A DNA stretch of 64,000 bases from Pseudomonas sp. UBA1879 (GTDB lineage: Bacteria; Pseudomonadota; Gammaproteobacteria; Pseudomonadales; Pseudomonadaceae). A program made the translations under genes and the position numbers. Below are positions 1-8,021 of the stretch, piece after piece. How positions within the stretch are numbered: the first letter of the stretch is position 1; every line of letters begins with the position of its first letter. Under the pieces are notes generated by a model that saw only the letters and a program-made list of their open reading frames with translations, was not told the DNA's origin and ran no database searches. Where the stretch lies: NCBI RefSeq assembly GCF_002338065.1, contig NZ_DDHJ01000013.1, positions 82,275-146,274 on the forward strand, given 5' to 3'.

Positions 1-1
1 T

Positions 2-376
2 GTGACCGTGGTCACCGACCTGGCCACTGCCGTGCTGTTCGGCATCCTGATCGCGGCGTTGAATTTCGCTTGGCAACAGGCCCGCGAACTGTACGTCGAC
101 AGCCATTGCGAAGCCGACGGCAGCAAGCTGTATCAGGTTCACGGCACGCTGTTTTTCGCCTCTACCACGCCGTTCCTCGAACAGTTCGATCACCTCAACG
201 ACCCGGCGCACGTCACGCTCGACTGCCGCCACCTGCGCTTCGTCGACTACTCGGCGATTGCCGCGCTGAAGACCCTGCGCGAGCGGTATCAGAAAGCCGG
301 TAAACACCTGCGCGTCGTGCATCTGTCAGAGCGCTGCAAGCAACTGCTCAAGCGTGCGGGCGTGCAGCACGCCTGA
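2..376 (+). CDS. SulP-family anion transporter, C-terminal part with STAS domain (5' end outside window)
   Basis: This is the 3' end of a membrane anion transporter; the reading frame is open to the window edge, so the start lies outside. Residues 1-25 resemble the last membrane segment of a SulP/SLC26 permease. The rest is a STAS domain with the usual beta-strand pattern, a DYSAI motif at about residue 82 and the terminal amphipathic helix. Family knowledge: SulP proteins carry sulfate, bicarbonate or other anions in symport, and the cytoplasmic STAS domain has a regulatory role. The transported ion cannot be told from this fragment. The next gene starts 328 bp later. Confidence 0.8.
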   Translation: MTVVTDLATAVLFGILIAALNFAWQQARELYVDSHCEADGSKLYQVHGTLFFASTTPFLEQFDHLNDPAHVTLDCRHLRFVDYSAIAALKTLRERYQKAGKHLRVVHLSERCKQLLKRAGVQHA

Positions 377-704
377 ACCTGAAGTTTTCAGCACGGGGGC
401 GGGACGCGGGGATCCGCAGCAGGCGAATGGCGGTCGTCTGGGCACCACCGCCTCCTTCTGCCACTTTTCCGTGCGAGCGCTTCTGAAACTGTTCCAAAAG
501 TACTCATGTTTTGTACACAACCCGCTATCGGAATCCGTCAAGCCCATCCGCTAGAAAGGATTTCACCCTTGACCGCAGGGCTCACCGACGCGCACGCCCC
601 TCATAATCTGACCGCTCGATCAATTTCATGGCCCGCTTATTGCTCAGAGCGAGCTAACAGCACCCTTCCATCGTGATCGTCCACGCGTATATACGGAGTT
701 TTTC
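377..704. other. Intergenic region, 328 bp, upstream of chemoreceptor
   Basis: No convincing gene. It ends in a ribosome binding site (GGAG, 7 bases before the ATG at 705) for the chemoreceptor. An AT-rich stretch around 495-525 containing AGTACT and TGTACA could belong to a promoter, but I cannot assign boxes. Confidence 0.5.
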
Positions 705-2642
705 ATGCCTGTCTGGCGAAAGAGTATTCAGTGGCAACTGACCCTGAGCATGGGCGCGGCGCTGGTGATCAGCAGCCTGATCGTGATCGCCATCTACGCC
801 TTCGCGTTGAACAGGCTGACCGACCGTTATCTGCTGCAGCAGGCCATGCCCGCCAGCGTCGAAGCCATTCGCAACGACCTCGAACGGCTGCTGGCGGCGC
901 CTCTGACAGCGGCCAGCGACATCGGCGACAACACGCTGGTCTCCGAGTGGCTGGGCAACGGCGAAGATCCTGCGCAACAAGCCGCCTTCATCCGCTACCT
1001 GGCGAGAATCAAGGAGCAGCACAACGCCCTGACCACGTTCATCGTTGCCAAAGACAGCGGCCATTACATCACCAACAAGGGAGCGGATCGCACGCTGCAG
1101 CGGGGCCCCGCTGAAAACGGCTGGTTCTACGGTTTCCTCGACAGCAATAAAAAACGCTCGCTGGACATCGATATCGACGCCACGACCAAAATTCCGACGC
1201 TGTTCATTAACCAGCGCATCGAACACAACGGCGCCGTGGTGGGCGTGGCCGGCTTGGGTTTCAGCATGAGCGCGTTGTCGCAGATGGTGCGCGACTTCCA
1301 CTTTGGCAAGGACGGCCAGGTGTATCTGGTCAGCGCCGACGGCAAGATCAAGGTGCACCCGAATGCTGATTTCAATGACCGCGAATCCCTGACCCAACTG
1401 GTCGGCGACACCGCTGCACGCACGTTGCTCAGCCAGAATGGCCAAGGGCAGGCGCTGGAGTTCGAGCGTGGCGGTCAGGCGTATGTCGCGGTGGCGAAAC
1501 CCGTGGATTCGCTGGGCTGGACGTTGGTGAGCGAAGTGCCGCTGGCTGAAGTCTATGGCCCGGCCAAGGAGGCCTTGACCACGATCTCCGCGATCAGCCT
1601 GGCTGTGGTCCTGTGTTTCCTCGGCTTTGTGGCCTGGATTGCGCGGGGGATCGTGCGGCCCATTCAGCAAGTGACGACCGCCCTGGTCGACATCGGCGGC
1701 GGACAGGGCGACCTGACTCGCCGTCTGGACGACAGCCGCGCCAACGAGTTGGGTGATCTGGCCCGGGGTTTCAACCGTTTCATCGAAAGCCTGCGCGTGC
1801 TGATCAACGATGTGCTGCACACCAGCGAGCAACTGCGTCACAGTGTGGTCGACGTGGCGAAGGTGGTCGACAGCACCTCGACCCGTGCGCTGAAGCAGCA
1901 GCAGATGACTGACATGGTCGCCACGGCGGTTCACGAAATGGGCCTGACCGTGCAGGAAATCGCCCGCAACGCAGGCGCCGCTGCCGACGTGTCGCGTAAT
2001 ACCCATCAAGAGGCGGTGTCAGCCAAGCGGGTGGTGGGCGAATCCATCGGCCACATTCAAAGCATGTCCGATGGCGTCGGCAGCGCCGCGGGGGCGGTGG
2101 AGCATCTCGCCACGCAGATTTCCACCATCGATCAGGTGCTCGGCGTGATTCGCAGCATCTCCGAGCAGACCAACCTGTTGGCCTTGAACGCAGCCATCGA
2201 AGCGGCGCGTGCAGGCGAGATGGGACGAGGCTTTGCGGTCGTCGCCGACGAAGTCCGCACCCTGGCCGGTCGCACTCAAAGCGCAACCTCGGAAATCCAG
2301 CACATGATGGGTGAGCTGAAGAGCGGCGCCGAGCAGGCGGTCACCTCGATGCGCGCTGGCCAGGCCGCCACCGGGACGGGGGTCGAAGCCAGTCGCCGCA
2401 CCGGCCACTCACTGGACGCCATCGCCGGGCACGTCGAAGAACTCACCGACCGCAACCATCAGGTCGCCGCTGCCACTGAAGAACAGAGCACGGTGACCGA
2501 AGAGATCAACCGCAACGTGCAGGGCATTGCGGACCTGGCGCAATCCACCGCCAGCGACGTGAAAGCCTGCCGCGAAGACTGCCAACGCCTGTCGCAAAAA
2601 GCCGAACACCTCGCCGCGCAGATGGCGCGGTTCAGGTTGTGA
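705..2642 (+). CDS. Methyl-accepting chemotaxis protein, Cache-type sensor
   Basis: A 645-aa inner-membrane chemoreceptor passing periplasmic ligand signals to CheA/CheW. Order: TM1 (about 10-32), a periplasmic region of about 250 residues with dCache-like features, TM2 (about 289-312), HAMP (about 313-366), then the cytoplasmic coiled coil with the hairpin tip EQTNLLALNAAIEAARAGE. The sequence stops shortly after the signalling domain, with no CheR-tethering pentapeptide (NWETF-like) at the C-terminus. The ATG at 705 has a GGAG site. The gene is monocistronic and followed by a REP pair. The ligand cannot be predicted; dCache receptors often bind amino acids, polyamines or organic acids. Confidence 0.95.
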   Translation: MPVWRKSIQWQLTLSMGAALVISSLIVIAIYAFALNRLTDRYLLQQAMPASVEAIRNDLERLLAAPLTAASDIGDNTLVSEWLGNGEDPAQQAAFIRYLARIKEQHNALTTFIVAKDSGHYITNKGADRTLQRGPAENGWFYGFLDSNKKRSLDIDIDATTKIPTLFINQRIEHNGAVVGVAGLGFSMSALSQMVRDFHFGKDGQVYLVSADGKIKVHPNADFNDRESLTQLVGDTAARTLLSQNGQGQALEFERGGQAYVAVAKPVDSLGWTLVSEVPLAEVYGPAKEALTTISAISLAVVLCFLGFVAWIARGIVRPIQQVTTALVDIGGGQGDLTRRLDDSRANELGDLARGFNRFIESLRVLINDVLHTSEQLRHSVVDVAKVVDSTSTRALKQQQMTDMVATAVHEMGLTVQEIARNAGAAADVSRNTHQEAVSAKRVVGESIGHIQSMSDGVGSAAGAVEHLATQISTIDQVLGVIRSISEQTNLLALNAAIEAARAGEMGRGFAVVADEVRTLAGRTQSATSEIQHMMGELKSGAEQAVTSMRAGQAATGTGVEASRRTGHSLDAIAGHVEELTDRNHQVAAATEEQSTVTEEINRNVQGIADLAQSTASDVKACREDCQRLSQKAEHLAAQMARFRL

Positions 2643-2680
2643 GGGCGTGACACACCTTCCATTGTCGGAACACAAAACCT

Positions 2681-2767
2681 GTAGGAGCCGGCTTGCTGGC
2701 GAAAGCGGTGGGTCAAGCAACATCAATGTTTCTGATCCGACGCATTCGCCAGCAAGCCGGCTCCTAC
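2681..2767. repeat. REP pair (BIME-like), GTAGGAGCCGGCTTGCTGGC family
   Basis: Two perfect 23-bp inverted arms (2681-2703 and 2745-2767) enclose 41 bp. It lies between the convergent chemoreceptor and hydrolase genes, the normal place for a Pseudomonas REP doublet. It may act as a transcript-end stabiliser or weak terminator for both genes. Confidence 0.9.
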
Positions 2768-2801
2768 AAGTGTGCGGTGCGCCGCGATACAGGGATTGCC
2801 C

Positions 2802-3362
2802 CTAAAGCCCTCGCAGAATGTCCTCAGTCCCCACCACCTGCGCATATTCCCCGTGCAGGTTCCCCAGCGACATTCCATGGATCTCCTCGGCTGTGCGCGC
2901 CGTCCCGAAAAAATCCGTCCCGTCGAAGGTGTAACAGGCGTCATGGGGCACGATGACTTCGAACCCCAAATTGCCGCCTGTGCGGGCCGTCGACTCGACA
3001 GAGTTATGGGTCACCACCCCAACGATCACCACCTGATTGATGCCGTCCGCCCGCAACCAGCCCTCCAGCGCCGAATGACAAAAGGCATCCGGCACCTGTT
3101 TATGCAACTCCCCTTCCCCGTCCCAGGGCAAAAACTCAGGCTGGAATTCAACCCCGGATTGCGCGGGCCAGAACACCGAATCGGGTGAGCGGGAAAAATG
3201 CCGGACATGAATCACCGTACGCCCGCTGTCGCGCCACGCCCCAAGCAACGCCAGCATCCGCTGCTCGGCCTGGGGATTATTGCGCCGCCCCAGTTTCGGA
3301 TGATTGATGCCCTGCTGCATGTCGATGATGACCAGCGCGGCCTTGTGGGAAATATCCACCAT
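2802..3362 (-). CDS. Isochorismatase-fold hydrolase with Ser at the cysteine position
   Basis: A 186-aa protein of the isochorismatase-like hydrolase superfamily. The N-terminal LVIIDMQQGI motif carries the family Asp. In the nucleophile loop, GVVTHNSVEST, the position that is Cys in cysteine hydrolases (nicotinamidase, YcaC, N-carbamoyl amidases) is Ser. The start at 3362 (MVDISH) has a purine-rich ribosome site; an in-frame upstream codon at 3413 would overlap the LysR gene more. Its start lies just before the LysR stop codon on the same strand, so the two may be co-transcribed. The substrate is unknown. Confidence 0.85.
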   Translation of the reverse strand: MVDISHKAALVIIDMQQGINHPKLGRRNNPQAEQRMLALLGAWRDSGRTVIHVRHFSRSPDSVFWPAQSGVEFQPEFLPWDGEGELHKQVPDAFCHSALEGWLRADGINQVVIVGVVTHNSVESTARTGGNLGFEVIVPHDACYTFDGTDFFGTARTAEEIHGMSLGNLHGEYAQVVGTEDILRGL

Positions 3363-3385
3363 GCTTTCTCTGTTCCTGAGGCTGA

Positions 3386-4318
3386 TTAAATAGCGCTGAA
3401 ATGCCGCGCCCACTGCTGAACGGCAAACTGCTCGATGATGAAGTCGACGAACGCCCGAGTCTTGCCGGGCAGCAGTTTGTGCTCACTGTAATAAACACTG
3501 ATGTGGCCGTCCTCGACGTACCAGTCCGGCAGCACGCGCTGCAACATGCCGCTGCGCAAGTACGGCACCGCGAAGGGCATGCTGACCAGCGCCACGCCCA
3601 AGTCCTGCGTTGCCGCGCGACACGCTGCTTCGGAATCGCTCATGGTCATACGGGTTTTCAGGGTCAGCGAGGCCTGCGCCTGGTTGCGATGCGTAAGCGG
3701 CCAGGAACGGATGCGGCCGGTCTGCGGCGAGCGGATCAGGATCCCGTCACATTCGCTCAAATCATCGGGGTGGCCAATGCCCGGGTGAGCCTCCAGCCAA
3801 CCGGGCGACGCCACCAACACTCGGTGCGCGGGTGCCAGCTTGCGCGCCACGACACCCTGAGGCAGGTCGAAACCGCCACCAATGGCGGCGTCGAAGCCCT
3901 GTCCGATCAAATCCACCTGACGGTTATCGAAATGCCAATCGGGCGTGATCGCCGGATAGCGCCGCAAAAATTCGCTCAACAGCGGGACCACGTATAAACA
4001 GCCGAAAACCGTCCCGACACTCACCTTCAACGTGCCTGCCGGATGGCCCTCGGCGCTCGCCAGATTGGCCACGGCGTTCTGGATGGTGTTGAAACTGGTG
4101 CGCACCTTGCCGAGGAATCGCCGCCCCGCCTCCGTCAACGTCAGCCGCCGCGTGCTGCGCTGGAACAGCCGCACGCCCAGCCGCGTCTCCAGCTTGGCCA
4201 CGCTTTTGCCCACAGCAGCCGGGGTCAGGCTCAGACGGCGCGCTGCCTCGGCAAAGCTGCCGACCTCGGCACTGCGGACAAAACATTCGATGCTGCTGAA
4301 GTTTTCCATCGCACTCAT
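3386..4318 (-). CDS. LysR-family transcriptional regulator
   Basis: A 310-aa regulator: winged helix-turn-helix at residues 5-65 (EAARRLSLTPAAVGKSVAKL), linker helix, then a periplasmic-binding-protein-like effector domain (about 95-300). The start may instead be the ATG at 4309 (MENFSS), as neither has a strong ribosome site. It diverges from the SDR gene at 4428, so the SDR is the most likely target together with the gene's own promoter. It resembles the Pseudomonas subgroup often divergent from oxidoreductases. The effector is unknown. Confidence 0.93.
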   Translation of the reverse strand: MSAMENFSSIECFVRSAEVGSFAEAARRLSLTPAAVGKSVAKLETRLGVRLFQRSTRRLTLTEAGRRFLGKVRTSFNTIQNAVANLASAEGHPAGTLKVSVGTVFGCLYVVPLLSEFLRRYPAITPDWHFDNRQVDLIGQGFDAAIGGGFDLPQGVVARKLAPAHRVLVASPGWLEAHPGIGHPDDLSECDGILIRSPQTGRIRSWPLTHRNQAQASLTLKTRMTMSDSEAACRAATQDLGVALVSMPFAVPYLRSGMLQRVLPDWYVEDGHISVYYSEHKLLPGKTRAFVDFIIEQFAVQQWARHFSAI

Positions 4319-4427
4319 TCACAACTTTTGGTTTACACAGACTATCTCGATTACCCGCTACCGAGAACCTAATCCCCGCAGGATACTGATGACCACTCAC
4401 TCATCGACCTCATCACTGGAGATCAGC

Positions 4428-5177
4428 ATGACCCACGCAACCCACCTCACCGGCAAAACAGCACTGGTTCAAGGCGGCTCCCGCGGCATCGGTGCCGCTA
4501 TTGTCAAACGCCTGGTGGATCAAGGCGCAGCCGTCGCCTTCACCTTCGTCAGCTCTGAAGACAAAGCCCGCGCGCTGCAGGACAGCATCACGCAGGCTGG
4601 CGGCAAAGCCTTGGCGATCAAGGCCGACAGCGCGAATGAACAGGACATTCGCAATGCCGTCGGCAAAACCGTCGAGACGTTTGGCGGCCTCGACATTCTG
4701 GTCAATAACGCCGGCGTCCTGGCCATTGCCCCGCTGGACGAGTTCAAACTGGAAGACTTCGACAGAACCCTCGCCATCAACGTGCGCAGCGTGTTCATCG
4801 CCAGCCAGGAAGCCGCGCGTCATATGAAGGAAGGGGGTCGCATCATCAACATCGGCAGCACCAACGCCGACCGCATGCCTTTCGCCGGTGGCGGCGTCTA
4901 TGCCATGAGCAAATCGGCGCTCGTCGGCCTGACCAAAGGCTTGGCTCGCGACCTCGGCCCGCGCGGCATCACCATCAACAACGTACAGCCCGGCCCGGTC
5001 GACACCGACATGAACCCGGCCAACAGCGACTTCGCCGAAACCCTGCTGGGCCTGATGGCCGTGCCGCGCTACGGCAAGGCCGAAGAGATTGCCGCCATGG
5101 TCGCCTACCTCGCCGGGCCGGAAGCAGGCTACGTCACCGGCGCCAGCCTCACCATCGACGGCGGCTTCGGCGCCTGA
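4428..5177 (+). CDS. SDR-family NAD(P)-dependent oxidoreductase
   Basis: A 249-aa classical short-chain dehydrogenase/reductase. Visible: the cofactor motif GGSRGIGAA near the N-terminus, NNAG, the catalytic Ser in NIGS, YAMSK (Tyr/Lys) and the C-terminal DGGFGA. Two in-frame ATGs have good ribosome sites: 4428 (GGAG, matching the usual length) and 4389, which would add 13 residues. It is divergent from the LysR gene and probably under its control. The substrate is not predictable, though such proteins are often annotated as 3-oxoacyl-ACP reductase-like. Confidence 0.93.
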   Translation: MTHATHLTGKTALVQGGSRGIGAAIVKRLVDQGAAVAFTFVSSEDKARALQDSITQAGGKALAIKADSANEQDIRNAVGKTVETFGGLDILVNNAGVLAIAPLDEFKLEDFDRTLAINVRSVFIASQEAARHMKEGGRIINIGSTNADRMPFAGGGVYAMSKSALVGLTKGLARDLGPRGITINNVQPGPVDTDMNPANSDFAETLLGLMAVPRYGKAEEIAAMVAYLAGPEAGYVTGASLTIDGGFGA

Positions 5178-5276
5178 TCCGCACCCCGTCAGTGCGACTC
5201 AAAGCCCCGAAGGCGACACAGCCGACGGGGCCTCACGCTTTACCGCTTAACCGCATGAAAATTCTGAAAAAAAGTT

Positions 5277-5305
5277 TTGCCTTCGAAAGCGCTTTCGACT
5301 ACATT
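5277..5305 (+). promoter_or_regulatory. Sigma-70 promoter of tRNA-Ser
   Basis: A -35 box TTGCCT (5277-5282) and a -10 box TACATT (5300-5305) are separated by exactly 17 bp and lie 36 bp before the mature tRNA. The GC-rich stretch after the -10 box resembles a stable-RNA discriminator. Confidence 0.7.
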
Positions 5306-5341
5306 AGCGCGCCTCGACAGACTGAACGTCTGAAGAGCTAC

Positions 5342-5431
5342 GGTGAAGTGTCCGAGTGGCTTAAGGAGCACGCCTGGAAAGTGTGTATACAGGAAACTGT
5401 ATCGAGAGTTCGAATCTCTCCTTCACCGCCA
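5342..5431 (+). tRNA. tRNA-Ser (anticodon GGA)
   Basis: A 90-nt class II tRNA with encoded CCA. The acceptor stem is GGTGAAG (5342-5348) pairing with CTTCACC (5421-5427). The anticodon loop CTGGAAA gives GGA, there is a long variable arm typical of tRNA-Ser, and the T-loop is GTTCGAATC. It has its own promoter and terminator. Its 3' end is not repeated elsewhere in the window, so I see no element integrated in it. Confidence 0.97.
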
Positions 5432-5445
5432 CATTCGATGTAAAC

Positions 5446-5484
5446 GAAACCCCCGAGATTCCGAGAGAATCCGGGGGTTTTTCG
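5446..5484 (+). terminator. Rho-independent terminator after tRNA-Ser
   Basis: The stem AACCCCCG...CGGGGGTT is followed by a T run at 5478-5482, about 15 bp after the tRNA. Confidence 0.85.
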
Positions 5485-5564
5485 TTTCTGGTGTTCCGCA
5501 ATAGCCTTTCCTCGAGGCCGGGGTATCATCCCATCACGTCCCCCGATGCAAGGAACCCACCCCC

Positions 5565-6122
5565 ATGCACTTCATTCCCCTGACCGAATCCCCTCCCGCC
5601 ATCCAATCCGCCGTGCGGCTGCTGCGCAATCAGGAAGACGTGCGCAAGTTCATGTACACCTCCCACGAAATCAGTGAAGCGGAGCACGAGGGATGGCTGG
5701 CGTCGTTGGTGGGCAATCCTCGGCAGTCAGTGTTCGTCGCCATGCTGGATGGAGTGCTGGCGGGGGTGGTGGCGTTGAGTGCGATCAATGCCCTGCAAAA
5801 AACGGCGGATTGGGCGTTTTATCTAGACCCGCGTCTACAGGGCAAGGGGTTGGGAAGTCGGGTCGAGTTCTGGATGCTCGATCATGCTTTCAATGAAGCT
5901 GGCCTGGAGAAGCTGAATTGCGAGGTGCTGGCGAGCAATACGGCAGTGGTGAAGATGCATCAGAAGTTCGGGTTTCAGGTGGAGGGCGTCCGTCGGCAGA
6001 ACATCATCAAGGACGGTCAGCGGGTCGATGTGGTCCTGTTGGGTATCACTCAAGCGGAGTGGCGCAACCGTCGCCCGGACATCGAGCCTTTGATTGCGCG
6101 CCTTAACCATTCAAATGGATGA
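5565..6122 (+). CDS. PseH-like GNAT N-acetyltransferase
   Basis: A 185-aa GNAT protein. The N-terminal block RNQEDVRKFMYTSHEIS, the acetyl-CoA loop PRLQGKGLGS and the C-terminal GVRRQNIIKDGQ block match PseH (UDP-4-amino-4,6-dideoxy-N-acetyl-beta-L-altrosamine N-acetyltransferase), the acetylation step of pseudaminic acid synthesis for flagellin and surface glycans. No other pse or neu gene is in the window, so it is an orphan here; the rest of the pathway could be in a distant flagellar or O-antigen cluster. Substrate specificity is inferred from sequence pattern only; a related sugar-amine acetyltransferase is the alternative. Confidence 0.8.
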   Translation: MHFIPLTESPPAIQSAVRLLRNQEDVRKFMYTSHEISEAEHEGWLASLVGNPRQSVFVAMLDGVLAGVVALSAINALQKTADWAFYLDPRLQGKGLGSRVEFWMLDHAFNEAGLEKLNCEVLASNTAVVKMHQKFGFQVEGVRRQNIIKDGQRVDVVLLGITQAEWRNRRPDIEPLIARLNHSNG

Positions 6123-6359
6123 GACACCCATTCAAGAGGACAGGTTTTCACGCTGCCGTTCATTTACTTTTCGCAGAACATCGGAAAGCGTTTCATCCGC
6201 CCTGTCGAGCAGCTAATGTCTATGCGTCGTGATCTCGTTTGGAGCGCACGATTACGTACGAGGCTAGTTCTGTGGTAGATCACCCCAGCCCGTATTCCAG
6301 CCCCCATTGCGCGTCCACCAGAACGAAAAAAAGGACGCGGATTTCGCAGGAGTAGGTTG

Positions 6360-6839
6360 ATGAACGGTATTGGCAAACGCCTGAAACAAGAAAGGAAACG
6401 GTTGAAGCTCACGCAAAGCGCCCTTGGCGCGATCGGCGGTGTGGAGGCGAATGCTCAGGGTCACTATGAAAGCGGGCAGCGACTGCCCAGGGCCGATTAT
6501 CTGTTTCGCATCGCGGCGGCGGGTGTGGACATCAGCCGTGTGGTGACGGGCATCGATTCGAATAATCGAGGAGAGGTTCCCGCGCTGCCTTCCCTTACTC
6601 AGCTCGATGACGATCACGACAGCGCGGAAAGCATGGTGAAAATCATCGGTCAATTGCGACAGAGCCTCTGGGTCACGGCCAACGCGCTGTGCGAAGTCAC
6701 GCGATTGGTGGACACGAAAGAGCAGCGTAGCGATGCCGACCACGTCGAAGACCATCTTCGGGTACTGCAGGGCGATGCTGACACGTTCGTTGCCATGGCG
6801 CTGGCCAAGGTGCAGAAAGCCGCTCTCGAGACGCACTGA
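6360..6839 (+). CDS. XRE-family helix-turn-helix regulator
   Basis: A 159-aa protein with an N-terminal HTH_3/XRE domain (residues 3-60; GKRLKQERKRLKLTQSALG, then YESGQRLPRADYL) and a C-terminal region of unknown fold with acidic linker and helices. The ATG at 6360 follows AGGAG with good spacing; a TTG one codon upstream is less likely. It stands alone on its strand and its targets are unknown. The upstream 237 bp has somewhat lower GC than the surroundings. It could be a remnant of an accessory element or a stand-alone regulator. Confidence 0.85.
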   Translation: MNGIGKRLKQERKRLKLTQSALGAIGGVEANAQGHYESGQRLPRADYLFRIAAAGVDISRVVTGIDSNNRGEVPALPSLTQLDDDHDSAESMVKIIGQLRQSLWVTANALCEVTRLVDTKEQRSDADHVEDHLRVLQGDADTFVAMALAKVQKAALETH

Positions 6840-6908
6840 CAACCATCGTCGTCCGCTGACAGCGCCCTCTCTCCAGTGGTAGCCTTGCGCCACCTTGGGA
6901 GGGCCTGT

Positions 6909-7340
6909 ATGAAAGGATGGTTAGTGGCGCTGGCGGGCATTGCACTGATGCTCAGTGATACCGCCCATGGCGAGGTATTCAAATGCATCGCGCGGGACGG
7001 CAAGGTCAGTTTTGCCTCGACCCCCTGCCCGGATTATGTCGGTGAAGCTATGGCGCAACGCCCTGGCCAGTCCCGCTTGTCCAGCGATTGGGAGGAGCGG
7101 GACTTCCCTGACCGGCTTAATAAGAACGCCACTGACATCTTGCGAATCAGTCGGCGCAGTAAGCTCATCATCACCAACGAAAAAGAAATTTCGGACCACA
7201 TGCAGGCCATACGCCCTCCGCCCCCGGGGATGCCATCGCGCTGCGTCGCGCCGATTTACAACAGCGCGTGTTTCGATCCCTCTGGCGGCCGGGTTCGCCA
7301 GCCGGTGAAGGGCAGCCTGTTTCAGTCGGGCGGGAAGTAG
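6909..7340 (+). CDS. DUF4124-domain secreted protein
   Basis: A 143-aa exported protein. It has a signal peptide (residues 1-24, MKGWLVALAGIALMLSDTAHG) directly followed by the DUF4124 signature EVFKCIARDGKVSFASTPC with its two cysteines. The C-terminal half is low in recognisable features but has further cysteines (SRCVAPIYNSACFD). The start at 6909 has GGGAGG 7 bases upstream; an in-frame codon at 6876 would spoil the signal peptide. The function of the family is unknown. Confidence 0.85.
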   Translation: MKGWLVALAGIALMLSDTAHGEVFKCIARDGKVSFASTPCPDYVGEAMAQRPGQSRLSSDWEERDFPDRLNKNATDILRISRRSKLIITNEKEISDHMQAIRPPPPGMPSRCVAPIYNSACFDPSGGRVRQPVKGSLFQSGGK

Positions 7341-7456
7341 CACGCCCCATACTTGCGAATTTCCTGAACTAAAGTATTTATCGGCAACGATGTGACCGGA
7401 CGTGAGAGCTGCTTAAAGTCGAGCCCCATCGCCAGAATCACAATAACGAGCCGGCC

Positions 7457-7864
7457 ATGACGTCCACCCCGCACCGCACTGAACACGTCCAACAGGCCGC
7501 AGCCGCTCTGGTTGCCGCGTTCGCCAGCAACGACACCGATGCCTATTTCGATGCGTTCAGCGACGACGCCACGTTTTTCTTCTACACCCTGCCCGCCCCG
7601 CTGCTGTCCCGTGCCGCTTACCGCGAGGTCTGGAACGGCTGGCAGGCTGACGGGTTTGTCGTACTCGATTGTCAATCCAGCAAGGCGCACATCAGCCTTC
7701 AGGGCGACGTGGCGATTTTCATGCATGACGTCGCGACCCGGGTGCGCTTCGGCACCGAAGAAAGCCGGTTTCACGAGCGGGAAACCATTGTCTTCCGGTA
7801 TGACGGCCAGCGTTGGCTGGCCTGTCACGAACACCTGTCGGCGCAGCCTGAACAAGGCGCATAG
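7457..7864 (+). CDS. NTF2-like (SnoaL/DUF4440-type) protein
   Basis: A 135-aa small alpha/beta-cone protein: two N-terminal helices (AAAALVAAFASNDTDAYFDAF), then a curved sheet ending in ETIVFRYDGQRWLACHEHLS, the usual DUF4440/SnoaL-like C-terminus. Such folds serve as isomerases, hydrolases or small binding proteins. It sits 157 bp upstream of the NCS1 permease on the same strand and may act on the imported compound (inference). Confidence 0.75.
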   Translation: MTSTPHRTEHVQQAAAALVAAFASNDTDAYFDAFSDDATFFFYTLPAPLLSRAAYREVWNGWQADGFVVLDCQSSKAHISLQGDVAIFMHDVATRVRFGTEESRFHERETIVFRYDGQRWLACHEHLSAQPEQGA

Positions 7865-8021
7865 CCCGCGCAATCAATCATAAGAATTAAACCGTTCACC
7901 CCCTCCCGGTCGGAATGCCGACCACTGCCAATGCCACGGCCGGACCGAATCAGGCCGAACAATACGGGCAAGCATGCAGATGCCGGCCTTATAACAACAC
8001 GACAGCGCGCAGGAAACCGTC

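Noticed and set aside
654..2009. 451-codon minus-strand open frame opposite the first chemoreceptor
   Set aside because: It lies wholly antisense to a clear MCP gene, has biased composition from the GC-rich opposite frame, and shows no recognisable domain.
5342..5431. tRNA-Ser as an integration site for a genomic island
   Set aside because: No repeat of the tRNA 3' end, no integrase and no abrupt composition change within the window.
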